Numbered from the stretch's first letter, positions 11,402-23,125 are shown. The stretch: 64,000 bases of DNA from Cryptomeria japonica (GCF_030272615.1 NC_081405.1:650580920-650644919); one strand, 5' to 3'. Made by a program: numbers and translations. The notes: generated from the letters alone by a model not told the origin.

Positions 11402-12566
11402 TGTTAGGCCCAATATGGAAAGCTAATGTACTGAGAGGGGAGGGGTGAATCAATACTTCAAATCCTTTTATCAACAATATCTTTACTGTTATGCATAAAC
11501 CAAAAAATGTTGTAACATAACATAAAGCTAAAACAAATAAGTAACAATCATACATGATTCACTCCATAACACATATATTTTGGTTACGCAGAAACTCTTG
11601 GTTAGAGAGAAAAACTGTGGTGGGGATGGCACCCACAACTTCACTACCGCAATAATAAAGAGTGCTCGGTTAGAGCTACATATTTAGCTATTTCTGATAG
11701 CTTACCCTGTTAGGAGTAACAAGATCTATTAGATCTACCTTGCTAAAGGATTTTACAACACTTTATATAAATGTTGCACCTGGTTACAGGCTTTACAATT
11801 TATAGACTTGATTAGAGTCTTTTACCCTGTTAAAGGTTTCTCCTACAACTTCAAAATATTACAATAAGATTTTACAAATATCTGCAACATTACATCTGAA
11901 ATGTTGTAGTAGATTCTTTGTGCTCAAAATAAGATTACCTTGCCTATAGCATACCTCGGTAACTCATAAAGTAACTCGGTAAACCCTTTTGTTTACTCTG
12001 TTCTTTGACTATTCTTTGATAACCTTCTCGGTGACCTCTGTGTCTTTGTAACAGTCATAATACTCTGTGATTTCTCATGTATCACATAAGTCTTGCTTCA
12101 TACGCATATACACACACATTTCTCTCATTCACATATATGTCTAACCCTAAATTCATGCTATATAAATAGATTTCTTATGTCGATGATCTGATTCATTGCT
12201 TCGATCTTACAAACATGATTTCTCAAATAAATAACCATGCAAAATATTTCATTGGTTAGATGACCTCAAAATTATACAAAATCTATATGTGTAATTTCCA
12301 ATACAATAACAGTTCTATGTACCTCGATCTTGTAACACATTTTCATATGTGTGTCTAGGTTCAATGAATCTGGTAACACGTTTCACTCAGTGTATTATCT
12401 TTACTGCTCGGTAGACAGCTCAGTGTATACTGGGCTTTGTGACTATTTTCCTTCTGTAACCGACTAGACTATTCATACTAACTAAATATTTCGATAGTAG
12501 TAACCGACTAGAGTATATAGAATGACTTTGGATATAAAACTAATAGAAATTTGATAAGTAGTAACA
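11402..12566 (-). repeat. NA1 5' LTR
   Basis: 1,165 bp. It begins right next to the primer-binding site and ends at the right target-site duplication. It is 36 bp shorter than its partner because of two deletions between CTCGGT/CTCGGTAGAC repeats. The G-rich subterminal block is at 11431-11453. Confidence 0.93.
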
Positions 12567-13485
12567 GGTTTACCCATGAGAACTATTTTAGATAGAGACT
12601 CAAAGTTCATGAGTCATTTTTGGAAAACACTTTGGCAAAATCTTGGCACAAATCTCTCTTTTGGATTAGCCTACCATCCACAAATAGATGGGTAGACTGA
12701 AGTGGTAAATAGGAGCTTGGGAAAATTATTTAGGTGCCTTACCAAAGAATATGGGTAGACATGGGATCAAGTGCTATCACAAGCTGAATATGCTTACAAT
12801 GACACAACAAATAGAACCACCGGCAAGAGTCCTTTTGAAGTGGTCTATGGTCTTCAGCCCAAGGGGTATATTGGAGCTAAGAGACTTAGGGAATGCAGCA
12901 ACAATAAGTGGATATGCAGAAGACTTTTCCCAGTCAATGAAGGAGGTACATGAATCAGTCAAGAAAGCATTGATGGGGAACACAAGTAAGATCAAGCAAA
13001 AATTTGATGAGAGAAGGAAGAACCTACAATTCAAAGTAGGAGATCTTGTAATGGTGCATCTAAACAAGGCAAGGCTATAGCATGGAGTAACTAACAAGTT
13101 GCAAATGAGAAGGTTGGGTCCATGTGGCATTCTAGCCAAGTATGGAGAAAATGCATACAAGCTGGACCTACCTAGTGACATAGGTTTGTTACCAGTTTTC
13201 AACATAGCAGACATAGTTTCTTACAAAGGACCAATTCAAGGTTCTGATTAAAGTCACTCAGAGGTATCAGATGATGTAAATAACCTTCAATTACCAACAT
13301 GACCAAATCCAAAGGCTGAAAAGGTATTGAGTTCAAGGATCGCTAAGAAGACAAGGCATCAAATCTATTGGGAGAACCTAATCAAATGGAAGGGTATGGA
13401 TGATGTTGAAGCTACATGGGTGCTTGAGGTAAAGTTTAAGAAGTTAGGCATTGATCATAATCTGATTCCCAAGGAGGTGACTTAG
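12567..13485 (+). pseudogene. GypA integrase C-terminal half and chromodomain-like end
   Basis: After the right GGTTT copy (12567-12571) the integrase frame continues: second catalytic Asp region (ILDRDSKFMSHFW), then AYHPQIDG-stop-TEVVNRSLG with a TAG at 12693-12695, then AEYAYNDTTNRTTGKSPFE. A frameshift near 12860 leads to KVGDLVMVHLNKARL, ending in TAG at 13078-13080. Further on, about 13340-13440, the pattern YWENLIKWKGMDD-x-EATW resembles an integrase chromodomain, which in chromoviruses can bind histone marks and guide insertion. The body ends near a TAG at about 13482. Confidence 0.85.
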
Positions 13486-16079
13486 TTTTCTTTTGTTTGC
13501 GAGAATGGTGTAGGAGCACCTAGGACTTAGGCTCATAGTCCTTTCACAATTTTGGCTTGTACTGACCTTAGCCAAGTCAAGTTCCTAATAAGGACTCCAT
13601 GAGGGTCCAAGGAGTGTGTGTGATGTTTGTATTGAGTCAAGTGTAGGCCTAGTTGAGTTGGTTTTCTTCTTAGGTTTACACTTTGTGAATAGTTGGTAGT
13701 TTGAGTAGGAAATTAGCTTTCTTGATGGTCAAAAGTGGCATAACTTGGTATGATAATTTGAGAGGCTTAGAATGGTCTTAGGAATTCTTAAAAATTCATG
13801 AATAATGACTTGTAATAGGTTGTTTAGGTTGGCAAAGAAAAAAGCAAAAAGTTGTAAAAGTTGTCATCACAACTTTTGTCCTAAAAATGCTTAGCGATGA
13901 AGTTAGGGATAGAACAATGCCCTATAATTCCTCCACACATGTGGAAGACTATTTTAAACTCCTCTTTCATGGTTACCAATTTTGGAAGTTTAATTTTGTA
14001 TGATCAAAAATCGGGAACTACTCATTTTCGAACTGTTATCACAGTTTTGGTCTTATTTTGCCTAAAATGTGAATACAAATGGATTCAATCAATTGATCCA
14101 ATTATGGATTGAATTTATTTGTTGTTTTTTAGTGTCATTTGTTTCATTTCAATATTTTTAGTTAGTGTGTATTTGTGTTTTCTTTGTTTTGTTTCCATGA
14201 GCTAATTTTGGCTTGTAAATAGCAATTTCTTGTAAAATGGTTGCCCTGTAAAATCCCTCTGTGATACCATCACAACCTGTTAGGACATGGAAGGAAACCC
14301 ATTTTAAAGTGTATATATTCAGGGAGAAGTTCTAGAAGTTAAGATTGACATGGTTACCACCTTGTTCTAGGCGATTCCAGGAGCAACCCGGCTAGAGAAG
14401 ACAGGGTGAAATTTGAGTGCATAGTGCAAAGGTGAACACAAAACCATAGCCAAATCATTTGGAGAGGTTCATGAAGCCCATAAAGACTTTCCACAATAGG
14501 GAGAATCCTTGACAAGACTTTTAGTTGCCTATTTGACTAATTTGATCAGTCACTGCCAGTTAAGAGGCCTAGAAACCCTTGCAAACCCTCATTTTTGGGT
14601 TAGGGAATTGTACGGAAAGTTGGGAAACCAAAACCACAAAAATATCTTGGGCATAGGTGAATTATTGAATAAAAAAATAACTCTCTACAAGGTCTTTTGG
14701 ACCGTTTTCCTCAAAACCCTTGAAAACCGGATTTTGGAGGCCTAATAGGGGTTCATTCCTTGCAGCCCTATTTCTAGGCAAAATGGTGAAATCGGTAGGA
14801 AAGATAATAAATGCAAACCACAAATTCACCCAAATGGAATTAATTATATGTTAAATTCTACCTCCACACCTCTGCAATGACTCACAATAGTATGGGGGTG
14901 AATTTGACAAGTTGTCAAGATAGCACAATTGAGCAAATGGAAGTCACTTGGTAATAGTTGGGTTCCTAGTTAAACACTTGTTGAAAACACCTTGAGATTG
15001 GAAAATAACAATCCCTAGAAGATATTGAGAAGTACTTGGAGGTCTTGGAGCAAAGCTAGACCTGGAGAGGTTGGTGGAATTGAGAAACACCAACTAGGTG
15101 AAATGTGAGCAAGCTAAACAAACCCCATTAGTCTTCCCAAGTTAGACCATGTTTTGGTGTTTCCACCTACATGGACAACCTAGATAAAAGACATGAGGAA
15201 AATAAATGATAAAGATAATTGAATTACAATTCAAGATAGAAGAATGATAAAGTGTGAGATAACTGGAAAAGAGAACAAGTAAACTCCCATTTTCAAGACG
15301 CTATGACAATAATGGTGTGACCTATTCAAAAAGATGCAACAATGGTGGTCTTCATAATAGGAAATGTGAATATTGTCCAAAGAGGTATCGCCAAGAGCTC
15401 TAACTTGCAACAAGTATCCTCAAAATGCCAAAAAGATCCAAAATATGCTCTCAAATGGGAGAGATATAGGCTCTAGAAGGCAACCAAACATTGGTAGGCA
15501 CATGCAAGAGCATTAAGATTCCTTTCAAGTGTAGGTGTAATGCTCAAATGGCCACCTAAATATTGTCAGATTCATAGAATGATAGTGCACCGCATTGACA
15601 TGTTCATGCAATGCCCTAGTCTTCAAAGGAGGCAGGTTGACGGAGTTGGTAAAAACCAGTTTGGAGCTGACAAGATGATCCCGGGTGGACAAAAGGACAA
15701 AGGTGGTGACTCCCAACCTTCAATAGCAAGGAGGAAGATGCCATTTGTTGTTTTGAGTTTGCATAAGGTGAGATTTTTTATATTACATTTTTTCCCCCAC
15801 ATTAGTGAGCATGTCTTTTCCAAGAGATGTGAAGCTAAACTAGAGGAAGATAGAGAGTCGTGATAGGGAGACAAATTTTCATTGATTAGATGAGGTTTCC
15901 CCCAGCGAGAAGCACATGAGATTTAGAATGAATGTTATTAATTAATACATCACAAATATGCTAGCTACAGTCTAACATATTGAATGGCAAGATAAATTAT
16001 AGATTTAAAAATTGATAATAGATAAGATAATAGATAAGATAGTGAAACATAAACAAACCTCGCTTTCGAGGAAAGCCCC
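13486..16079. other. Non-coding stretch, probably retroelement-derived
   Basis: Only short unrelated ORFs occur. A TATATATTCAGGG box near 14311 and conifer-LTR-like text suggest that part is LTR or untranslated DNA of GypA or GypF, but no matching partner LTR was found. GypA may end at its own 3' LTR starting close to 13508 (TGTAGGAGCACC); this cannot be confirmed inside the window. Confidence 0.3.
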
Positions 16080-16450
16080 TAGTTATGAAAAGATATGAGA
16101 TAAACAACTATCATGATATGAAATATGTTAGTATAGATAGTAAAGTGCATTATGATAGATAGCCATATGATAGGGTGAGATATATTCCAGTATGGATGAC
16201 CATACAATAGGACAGTGAGATATGTCAGTATAGATAGCCATACGATGGGGCGATAAGATAGATAGATTTTTCCAACATGGGTAGCAATATGCTAGATAGC
16301 CATGTGATTGGGAAATCAAAGATAGATTTGGTAAGTAGTAGATTGGCCCCTACTAGGGAAAAAAAAAGAGATAGATCAAATGGTTTCGCCACCATCTAGG
16401 AAAAAAAGATAAAGCAAAAGGATAAGTGGTTTGACCCCCACCTAGGCAAG
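16080..16450. repeat. Degenerate tandem repeats (GATAGCCAT and CCCC-ACCTAGG units)
   Basis: Units of about 41-46 bp built on TATAGATAGCCATATGATAGGGTGAGATAT recur about four times from 16150 to 16320 with many changes. Next comes a different unit of about 60 bp, with GGCCCCTACTAGGGAAAAA, TTCGCCACCATCTAGGAAAAA and TGACCCCCACCTAGGCAAG variants (16335-16450). They lie 3' of the GypF coding part on the minus strand, where 3' untranslated repeats are common. Confidence 0.6.
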
Positions 16451-17157
16451 CAAAACAGATATGATAAACAAGAAGTACTAATGCAAAATACTAAATGACA
16501 AAAGTAGATTATGCAGAAATGTAGATATGATGGCCCCCTTAGAATGATATGCATGAAAGGCATGTCATTCTAAGGAGAAGATTGGTTGTGGCATGTCAAC
16601 ATAACAAGATGTTTCTATGGAATGTCACCAGTAGGTCATGACACATAAATGTCTACAACATCAATAATGAAATGCAAGAGGACTAGGGGATCCGACCAGC
16701 TAGCATCAAAACCCATGCCAATGAAAAAAGATATGTAATAGAACTATGAAATGGGTGTATTGTCATAGCGCTAGATTTCTTGAATCTGAAGAAGAGCACC
16801 TAAAGGCAAAGATTAAAAAAAAAAATTGGGTCAACATGGAAGAAGGATAAAGATGCCCCCAATGTTTTGCATCGTCCTTGAATATCGAAAAAAAAATTCA
16901 TACAAAAAATAGAGGAAGTAGAGAGATAAATAGAAGAATATGTATGATAAAAAAATCTCTTGTATTTGAGCACCTACAAAGGAACTCGGGTCCTCCAGGA
17001 GAGCACAACGGATAAAGACAGTCAACCTACCATATCCAAGTACCTATGGAGTAGCTGAGGTCCTCTGAGAGGGAACAAACATAAAATGCAAGCACGAGGT
17101 AACACACTCAAACATACACACACAAAAAGATGGAGGGAAGAGATAAACAACCTAAAG

Positions 17158-18561
17158 GTCATCCCGTAGGAGATCATCGTCCTCCCAATCTAGATCATTA
17201 AGAGAAGAAGGATGATCTCGAATAGGGAAAATAGAAAAAGCTTCACCAGGTGCCTCTCCAGTAGCAAGGGCAAGGGATGAAGTAGCAGCAATGTCAACAT
17301 CCATAACGATCGTATGAAAATTATAGACAAGGTCGGGATGTCCTCCAAAGAGTCAAACATGCAAGCCTTTGTAGAAGAAGCGGTTGACTCACTTAGAGAA
17401 GATGAAACGAGGACAAGACTCCTCCCTCTGGAAGAGGGGCAATGATAAACTCAGGAAAGATGGGGCCTTCTCAATCACACACATAGAAGCAGGAAAATTG
17501 ACAAGCACTGAAATAGGCATAGAATAGGGTGAAGAACATACATGCGAGGATTTGCACTGTCAAAACTCTGGAACACGACCCTAGTCAAGCTTACATTTAG
17601 GTCACATAGGAGAAGTGGGTCTCATATCAATTGTAGTAGGTTGAAGGACTCAAGGAAAGCTTTGATGTTGGAGTGGATGTAACACAAGGAGAGAAGACAA
17701 AGTTGCACTAGACACCACCTATGTATGCAGGATATTAATGGGCCGAGACAATGGAGGCATGTCCGATAAAGAGGTGATAGGAGATGGATCTAGAGAAGGA
17801 GCAATGAATACTTGCACCCATTTAGGGGGAGGTTCATCAAGAGGCCCCAAAGCAGCTGGAAGAAAAACCGAAAAAGATGCAAAAATGGGAATGTCAAAAA
17901 AAGGAGCTGATGCGAAAAGGTTGGGTGTTGAAAAAGCAACAGCAGCCTGTAGAGCGGCATCATGCTCTCGAGCCATGGCCCATTGATATCATTTACACTC
18001 ACAAACATGTTGATTACGATGAAGATGAGGGCCACCAACTAAAGCCCGAGAGGATTCAAGAGCATCATGCTCCATAGGAGAGGACTTTGGAACCATGTTA
18101 GGAACAGGAGAAGGCCCAATCAATGGAGTAGGAGGTGCATCCAGAATAGGAACCACATTGAAAGCAATGGGCACCCTACACCATTTCTCTCAAGAAGAAT
18201 CTAGGGGAATGGAGGGTGCCAACATAGATTGTGAAATAGGAGCGAGTGACGATGAATGAGCATGAGAAGAGTGCTTCCCTTTCTCATAATGAGACGGCCA
18301 AGGGTTATCAGCCATCATCAAGAGTTTGAAGGAAGGGCAGGTTGTAGACTTTGACAGCATAGGTGCCTTTTGTTTGTCTGCACTAGGTGCAGTCACATGA
18401 ACAAAAGACACCACTGGACATTGTGCATTCCTAGGTGGACGTGGAGGTCTATTTGAAGTAGCAGGATTAGACTCATCCCCTAACAGTGAGGGGACATGAG
18501 GCACCACCTGCTCCATCATTGGAATAGATGGAGCAAAGATCGATACATGAAGAGGCAACAA
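17158..18561 (-). pseudogene. GypF Pro/Ser-rich C-terminal tail, no pol motifs
   Basis: Minus-strand frames carry Pro-, Ser- and Ala-rich low-complexity protein. An acidic end, DLDWEDDDLLRDDL, stops near 17158. I recognise no enzyme domain. Continuation of the tail after the protease without RT argues that the ancestor lacked pol, although an old deletion is possible. Function unknown. Confidence 0.4.
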
Positions 18562-18800
18562 AAAACTAGGTTATGTCAATTTATTATCCGACTCTCCTAT
18601 TTTGTATTGATAATACAAACAATACATCAAATCACCACAGGGAAGCATGGGCCCCATCGGAGAAAGCCAAAAACGGTCTAACAAAAATTCTCCATGATCT
18701 ACCAAGGGTCAATATCTAATGTCCTAAATGACATGTATCGAACCCACATGGGGAAACTTAAGGCATTTATGAATCATTGATGGGATCGCCTCCATAGCAA

Positions 18801-19334
18801 TCAACTAGGGAATCCTAGTTTAACTTTGAAGAGGTTCAACTCAAGAATGATCATAAATGTGGAAGATATAGCCTTGGGTCCCACAAGGACTATCAAGGTG
18901 ATGTTAACCAAAGGAGGGATGGAGAAGCCATCGTGGGTCCTTAGGGTTGGTCGACACTCATTATATGTAGGCCTATGCCAACTATTCATGAATAGAGTAT
19001 CCTCCATAATGACATCGACTCTCCATGATGGGTCAACCATCACACCCATGATAGTTTGACCATTCAATTTGGTAGGGATGTATAAAGGAGCAAGCTCTCC
19101 ATAATATGAGGCATCCAAAGGGGTGAATAAAAAGGATAGATCAGACACATTTCCCTTCTGACTAGGAGGTGAGCAAATAGAGTGATGGTGATCATGTTCA
19201 CATATGGACCACCATCTGAAGAAGGATCTGATACATAGATGAAATTCTTCAAATGCAGGGGAAAGGGTCAGTATAGATTTGCAAATCCTTGTTAGATTGA
19301 TCAACATATTTGTTTGACTTATGTTTCTGCGCAT
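18801..19334 (-). pseudogene. GypF protease-like segment
   Basis: The region reads IPTKLNGQTIMGVMVDPSWRVDVIM, with the layout of a gypsy retropepsin: a beta strand, then the catalytic D-x-G. Here the expected D-S/T-G-S/A reads D-P-S-W, so the active-site Gly is lost. The later ending FKVKLGFPS resembles the usual ILGRPW-type end poorly. The assignment rests on order after gag and on the strand pattern. Confidence 0.55.
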
Positions 19335-19584
19335 TAACTTTTATTGCACCACTATCAATGTGGTCCTGAACAACGTGTCAAAGATGGTAACATCACTCGA
19401 TTTCATGACCAGGAACACGATGATAATGGCAAAACTTTGACCCATCGTACCATCGTGGATAGGGTCTACTATTAGACAATGGCTTAATCTCAGGAAAGGT
19501 GATTAAGTTATCTTTTAGCAACAGATGCATTATGCTCAAATAAGAGTCATTCAATTTTGTGAAGACCCTATTTTGTTGCGAGCC

Positions 19585-20786
19585 CTATCTAGTAGCTATC
19601 GGAGGAATAGGCCTAACATTGGCTACCGCTTTATTCTTCCTAGACCCTTCTGCAGGCATGCCTGCAAAGGACCCACCGTGATGGTTTGAAGTAGAATGTC
19701 TAAACTGTGACATGGTATGTTGGTAGTATGTAAGCACAAAATGCATGTTAGCAAAGTTTTGATATTGATTAAGAGATAACTTTTCCCTCAATGTCAGTTG
19801 CAGATTATCGATAACCATCCTCTGCAGATCACTATTTGACAAGGAAAGGGGGATTTTAGTGGAAATCGATTGATATTTGGAAATAAAATTTGTGACCTTC
19901 TAGCCTAAAACCGTCTAAGGAAAAGGTCCATAAGCTAATCAAAGGTGCGGATAGAATGATCCAACAAAAATCTATACCATTCTAATGTGATACCCTTAAG
20001 GTACCGTGATAATAGTTTAAGAAACACGAAATCCAAACTATGATAATCACTACACATAGTCATGAAAGAATTGATATGCACATTAGGGTCCCCATCACCA
20101 TTGAACCTATCAAACTTCAATGATTCAGCTACAGGAGGAAGGATAGTGTTCAAAATGGTGATGTCAAGGGGTATCTTCCTGTAATACGTGGGCATGGATG
20201 ACTAACCAGAGGTGGAGACCAAATTGGTTAACTATAACTGCAACTTATCGATGTTTTGTAAGATGGTGTTCAAGATGGGATTAGAAGGTGGATGAGGTGC
20301 AGGTGGGCCAAATCTGCCACCACCTCCACCAGAACCTCCAGAAGGACTAGTTCCACTGGCAGATGTAATACCAATGATAACCATAGACATCTGAGTTGCA
20401 GCAGAGGCAAAGGTTGAGCCACTAGACATACTCGTATAGCCCAACGGGGTAGATGAAGTAGTGATACTAGGAATAGTAGGCCTGGGATCAACCATGTACA
20501 CTGTTAAACTAGGCATACTGACACTAAGTTGAGGTCCATAGGTAATAGACTGGCCATCCTGAGGAGGAGCATTAGCCAAAGGCACATGATTTTTGGCAAT
20601 CATAAATAAGGCCCTCAACATCTCTAGGCCTTTCCTGTCTGAGATCAACATGTCTCTCAAAGTGTTGATGACATTTCCATCCTGGGGGAGGACATTCTCC
20701 CTATTTAGGAAACCCTCAAAGTCTCTTAGATTGCTCAAGTATGTCAATTTTCTCAAAATAAATAGTGAGAGCAGAGTAATGATCAA
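19585..20786 (-). pseudogene. GypF gag
   Basis: A low-complexity N-terminal part contains a Gly run (SGGSGGGGGRFGPP, about 20310). The Retrotrans_gag-type domain follows in 20195-19935: LKFDRFNGDGDPNVHINSF, then LLSRYLKGITLEWY, with the conserved pattern F-x-G-x-x-D-P-x-x-H and L-x-G-x-A/T-x-x-W. The C-terminal gag segment is at 19842-19585. Stops at about 20216, 20231 and 19932 break the frame; the last replaces an expected Gln or similar residue. Gag would form particles and package RNA. Confidence 0.75.
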
Positions 20787-20836
20787 TAGCAGGAGGGGAA
20801 GATGGAGTAGAATTTCTCAGAGAATTGCTCTAAGAG

Positions 20837-22453
20837 TTGGATTGTGAACCAAGTGGAGAGGGGCCCGCTACCAAAATGGACTTGTCCTTGCATCATGATA
20901 GTTTCTTAGACCTTGTTCTAACACTTCACCCCCTTCCTAATGAGCCTATTGAGGACATTTTAAGGAAAGAGGATGATTTCAATAACATCTTTATTAATGG
21001 TCTCCCTCTTAAAGATGAAGAATTAATAAATTGTGTTAATCCCTCTCCCAAAATTGACCCTACCCATCATTATGCAAGAAGATACTAAAACACTCCTATT
21101 GATCTCACTATTTTAGATGAACCATTGGATGATGATTTTGATTATTCTCTTAATTTATTTCTCCTCGATGAGAGTACCTTGGTCAAAGAGGATGAAATTA
21201 TGATAAAAGAGGGTGATATAATTGAAAATTCCCTTAATAACACCTCACCTTCTATTGATTTCAATTATTTTTCCTCTAAAGATGAAGCATCTCCCTCTCC
21301 CCAACTTGGCTCTACTCATGAGGATACCCTAGTTTGAGGAGAGATTGTTAATATTTCTTTTAAATATCTCCCTCTCAAGGATGGACCTTTGAAAATTAAT
21401 GTTGATCCTTATCCTAGAGTGTACCTCCCCCATGTTGATCCTTTGGAAGAGGACAAAATTATAACTACCTTGCTTAGTCATATTAATTATTACATTTTGG
21501 TGCAAGAAGAGACTATCAACACTTCTTTCAATAATTCCCACTATATAAATGGTGATGATCCTTCTCCTAAAATGTACACCCCTTCTTAGGTCACAAAGGC
21601 TTGATATCTTTAATACTTCCTTCTATGAGGATCTCCCTTTCATCTAATCTAAAGAAAAACCTATTAATGAAGAAATGTTTAAGGATGATAAGTTTATTTA
21701 TGAACCACCTCATGATTTTATCTCTACTATATCCTCTTTACATGTTCCCAAATCTTCTTCAATCAATATGGTGCATGTGAATGGATATGAAACACCTAAT
21801 AAACCCCTCTTCATAGTTCAAGGTGCTAGTCCTTCTCCAAATATAAACAAGTCACTATTTGTGGTTCGATGTGGTTATAATAATGATCCCTTTTACACTC
21901 CTAGAAAACCTAGTATTATTGTGCAAGGAGGATATCCCACTAATAATCCTTATGAGTATGCTAAACAAATAACCCAAAAGAGTTGCAATTGAATTGTTCA
22001 CACATATATACATGAAACAATAGGAAACCTAGTCCTCCTTCAGTTATTCCTTCTTCACTTGCCGCCTCTCAACCTATTATTCCTTAAGCACCTCGTACAT
22101 CAAAAACTCTTGGTAAAGAGTATGACCTTATTGAACAGCTTAAAGCTACTCCTACCAAGATATATCTCTGGGATTGATTCAAACTTCATCCACTTATCAT
22201 GAAATACTACAAGATGCTTTAAAGAACTTAGATGTCCCACCCGCAGTGACACCTAATAATATGGCTTCTTTGATTGACTCTATGACAACACCCAAAGCTC
22301 AAATTGTATTCACACAAGATGAGTTGCCTTCTCATGATATTCAACATCAATATGATCCCATTATGATTGTTGTCCTTATCAATGGTAATGTTATAAGATG
22401 AATCCTTTTTGACAATGGCTCTAGCCTTAATTCTTGTAGCATTAATCTATTTG
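20837..22453 (+). pseudogene. Plus-strand gypsy fragment: linker and protease ('GypG')
   Basis: Broken plus-strand ORFs (20837-21337, 21389-21589, 21675-21992, 22174-22401) share a Pro/Ser/Asp-rich linker style with recurring SPSP motifs. The end is recognisable as a Tat-like gypsy protease region: YDLIEQLKATPTKI, then a 'YHEILQDAL' helix, then VLINGNVI-R and ILFDNGSSLNSCSI. In the last motif the catalytic D-N-G-S-S is intact, although a TGA at about 22399 precedes it. The frame stops at the truncated CopC LTR at 22454. The rest of its pol is absent here. Confidence 0.65.
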
Positions 22454-22813
22454 ATCAAATAACTCACTGTCGGTTGACAGTCTTTTCTCCTTCACTCAAT
22501 CTCACACTATCAGTGGTGAGATTACTTTCTCGGATTCTTGGCCTTTGTTATTTTTCTCTTCCTCACTCTCATAGTCTCTCAACACACTGTGTCACACTTG
22601 GATGTTGTCTACTCTACCACACCTTGCCGGTTAGACTCAAATGCAAAACTATAATTATGTCAGTAGAATCCTCTCACCGGTATGCTTGCTCACATACACT
22701 GCAACTATTTTTTAGGCTAGAAATTCCTCTCTTTTACTAACTCTCTCTCTTTTCTCTTCCTCTTCTCAGTGTTGGTATTTTGGTATGGTTTTGTCATTGA
22801 TGTCAACACCTAC

Positions 22814-23125
22814 TGTACACAGGTACTTTGGCTTAAGCAAATGTTGAAAGACATAAAGGTAAAATGCAAGGAACCTATTACTATATATGGTGATAACACT
22901 GCAGCAATTGATATATCTAAAAATCCGGTATTACATTCTAAAATAAAACATGTTTCTATCAAACTTAATTTTCTAAGGGAAAAAGTTGAAGAAAAAGAGA
23001 TAAAATTGGTTTATGTGAATACTAAAGAACAGCTTGCAGATATTTTTACAAAACCTTTGCCTAAGGAGACTTTTGAGTATCTCAAAGATCAGCTTGGAGT
23101 CATACCACCATTGGTAGAGACTTAG
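22814..23125 (+). pseudogene. CopD RNase H C-terminal fragment
   Basis: The frame begins CTQVLWLKQMLKD, continues with IYGDNTAAIDISKNPVLHS and KHVSIKLNFLREKV, and ends with the copia signature LADIFTKPLP and a stop at 23123-23125. This is the final third of copia RNase H; the catalytic GDN Asp is kept. The open frame is intact, so the deletion probably postdates most decay or this is a younger copy. Confidence 0.88.

Larger units (their letters stand above)
4485..12566 (-). mobile_element. NA1: complete non-autonomous LTR element inside GypA
   Basis: The ends are TG...CA (TGTTAG...GTAACA), flanked by the 5-bp duplication GGTTT at 4480-4484 and 12567-12571. LTRs are 4485-5685 (3' LTR) and 11402-12566 (5' LTR). 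The primer site at 11388-11399 and the purine tract next to 5685 show that it runs on the minus strand. The internal region of about 5.7 kb carries ORF1 (coiled coil, four CCHC knuckles) and a long ORF2 with no visible integrase, reverse transcriptase or RNase H motif. It must therefore use enzymes from another element. Copia-like PBS and LTR ends suggest a copia partner. It resembles the large non-autonomous (LARD/TR-GAG) class. Confidence 0.93.
1155..13485 (+). mobile_element. GypA: decayed Ty3/gypsy retrotransposon, split by NA1
   Basis: Plus-strand gag, CCHC knuckle, protease, reverse transcriptase, RNase H and integrase occur in that order, which is the Ty3/gypsy order. A chromodomain-like segment lies near the 3' end, as in plant chromoviruses. 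The body is interrupted at 4485-12566 by a complete minus-strand element, and the integrase frame resumes after 12571. Frameshifts lie near 3245, 3790 and 12860, and many stops are TAG at expected Gln codons. The gag N-terminus is missing and neither LTR could be delimited, so the outer ends are approximate. The copy cannot be autonomous. Confidence 0.85.
16080..20850 (-). mobile_element. GypF: gypsy-like gag-protease element without visible polymerase
   Basis: On the minus strand a gypsy gag (20786-19585) is followed by a protease-like segment (19334-18801). A Pro/Ser/Ala-rich tail then runs to a stop near 17158. No RT, RNase H or integrase motif appears between the protease and the repeats at 16080-16450. 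It is therefore either a non-autonomous gag-pro derivative or an element with pol deleted. The ends are approximate: no LTR pair, PBS or target duplication was identified. Confidence 0.6.

Noticed and set aside
13897-14745. Plus-strand ORFs of 71 and 78 codons
   Set aside because: No recognisable similarity; they sit in probable LTR or untranslated DNA after GypA.
20851-20875. Primer-binding site for GypF (complement TGGTAGCGGGCCCCTCTCC)
   Set aside because: The position suits a PBS, but the sequence does not match a tRNA 3' end I can name, and the DNA to its right is coding on the plus strand, not an LTR.
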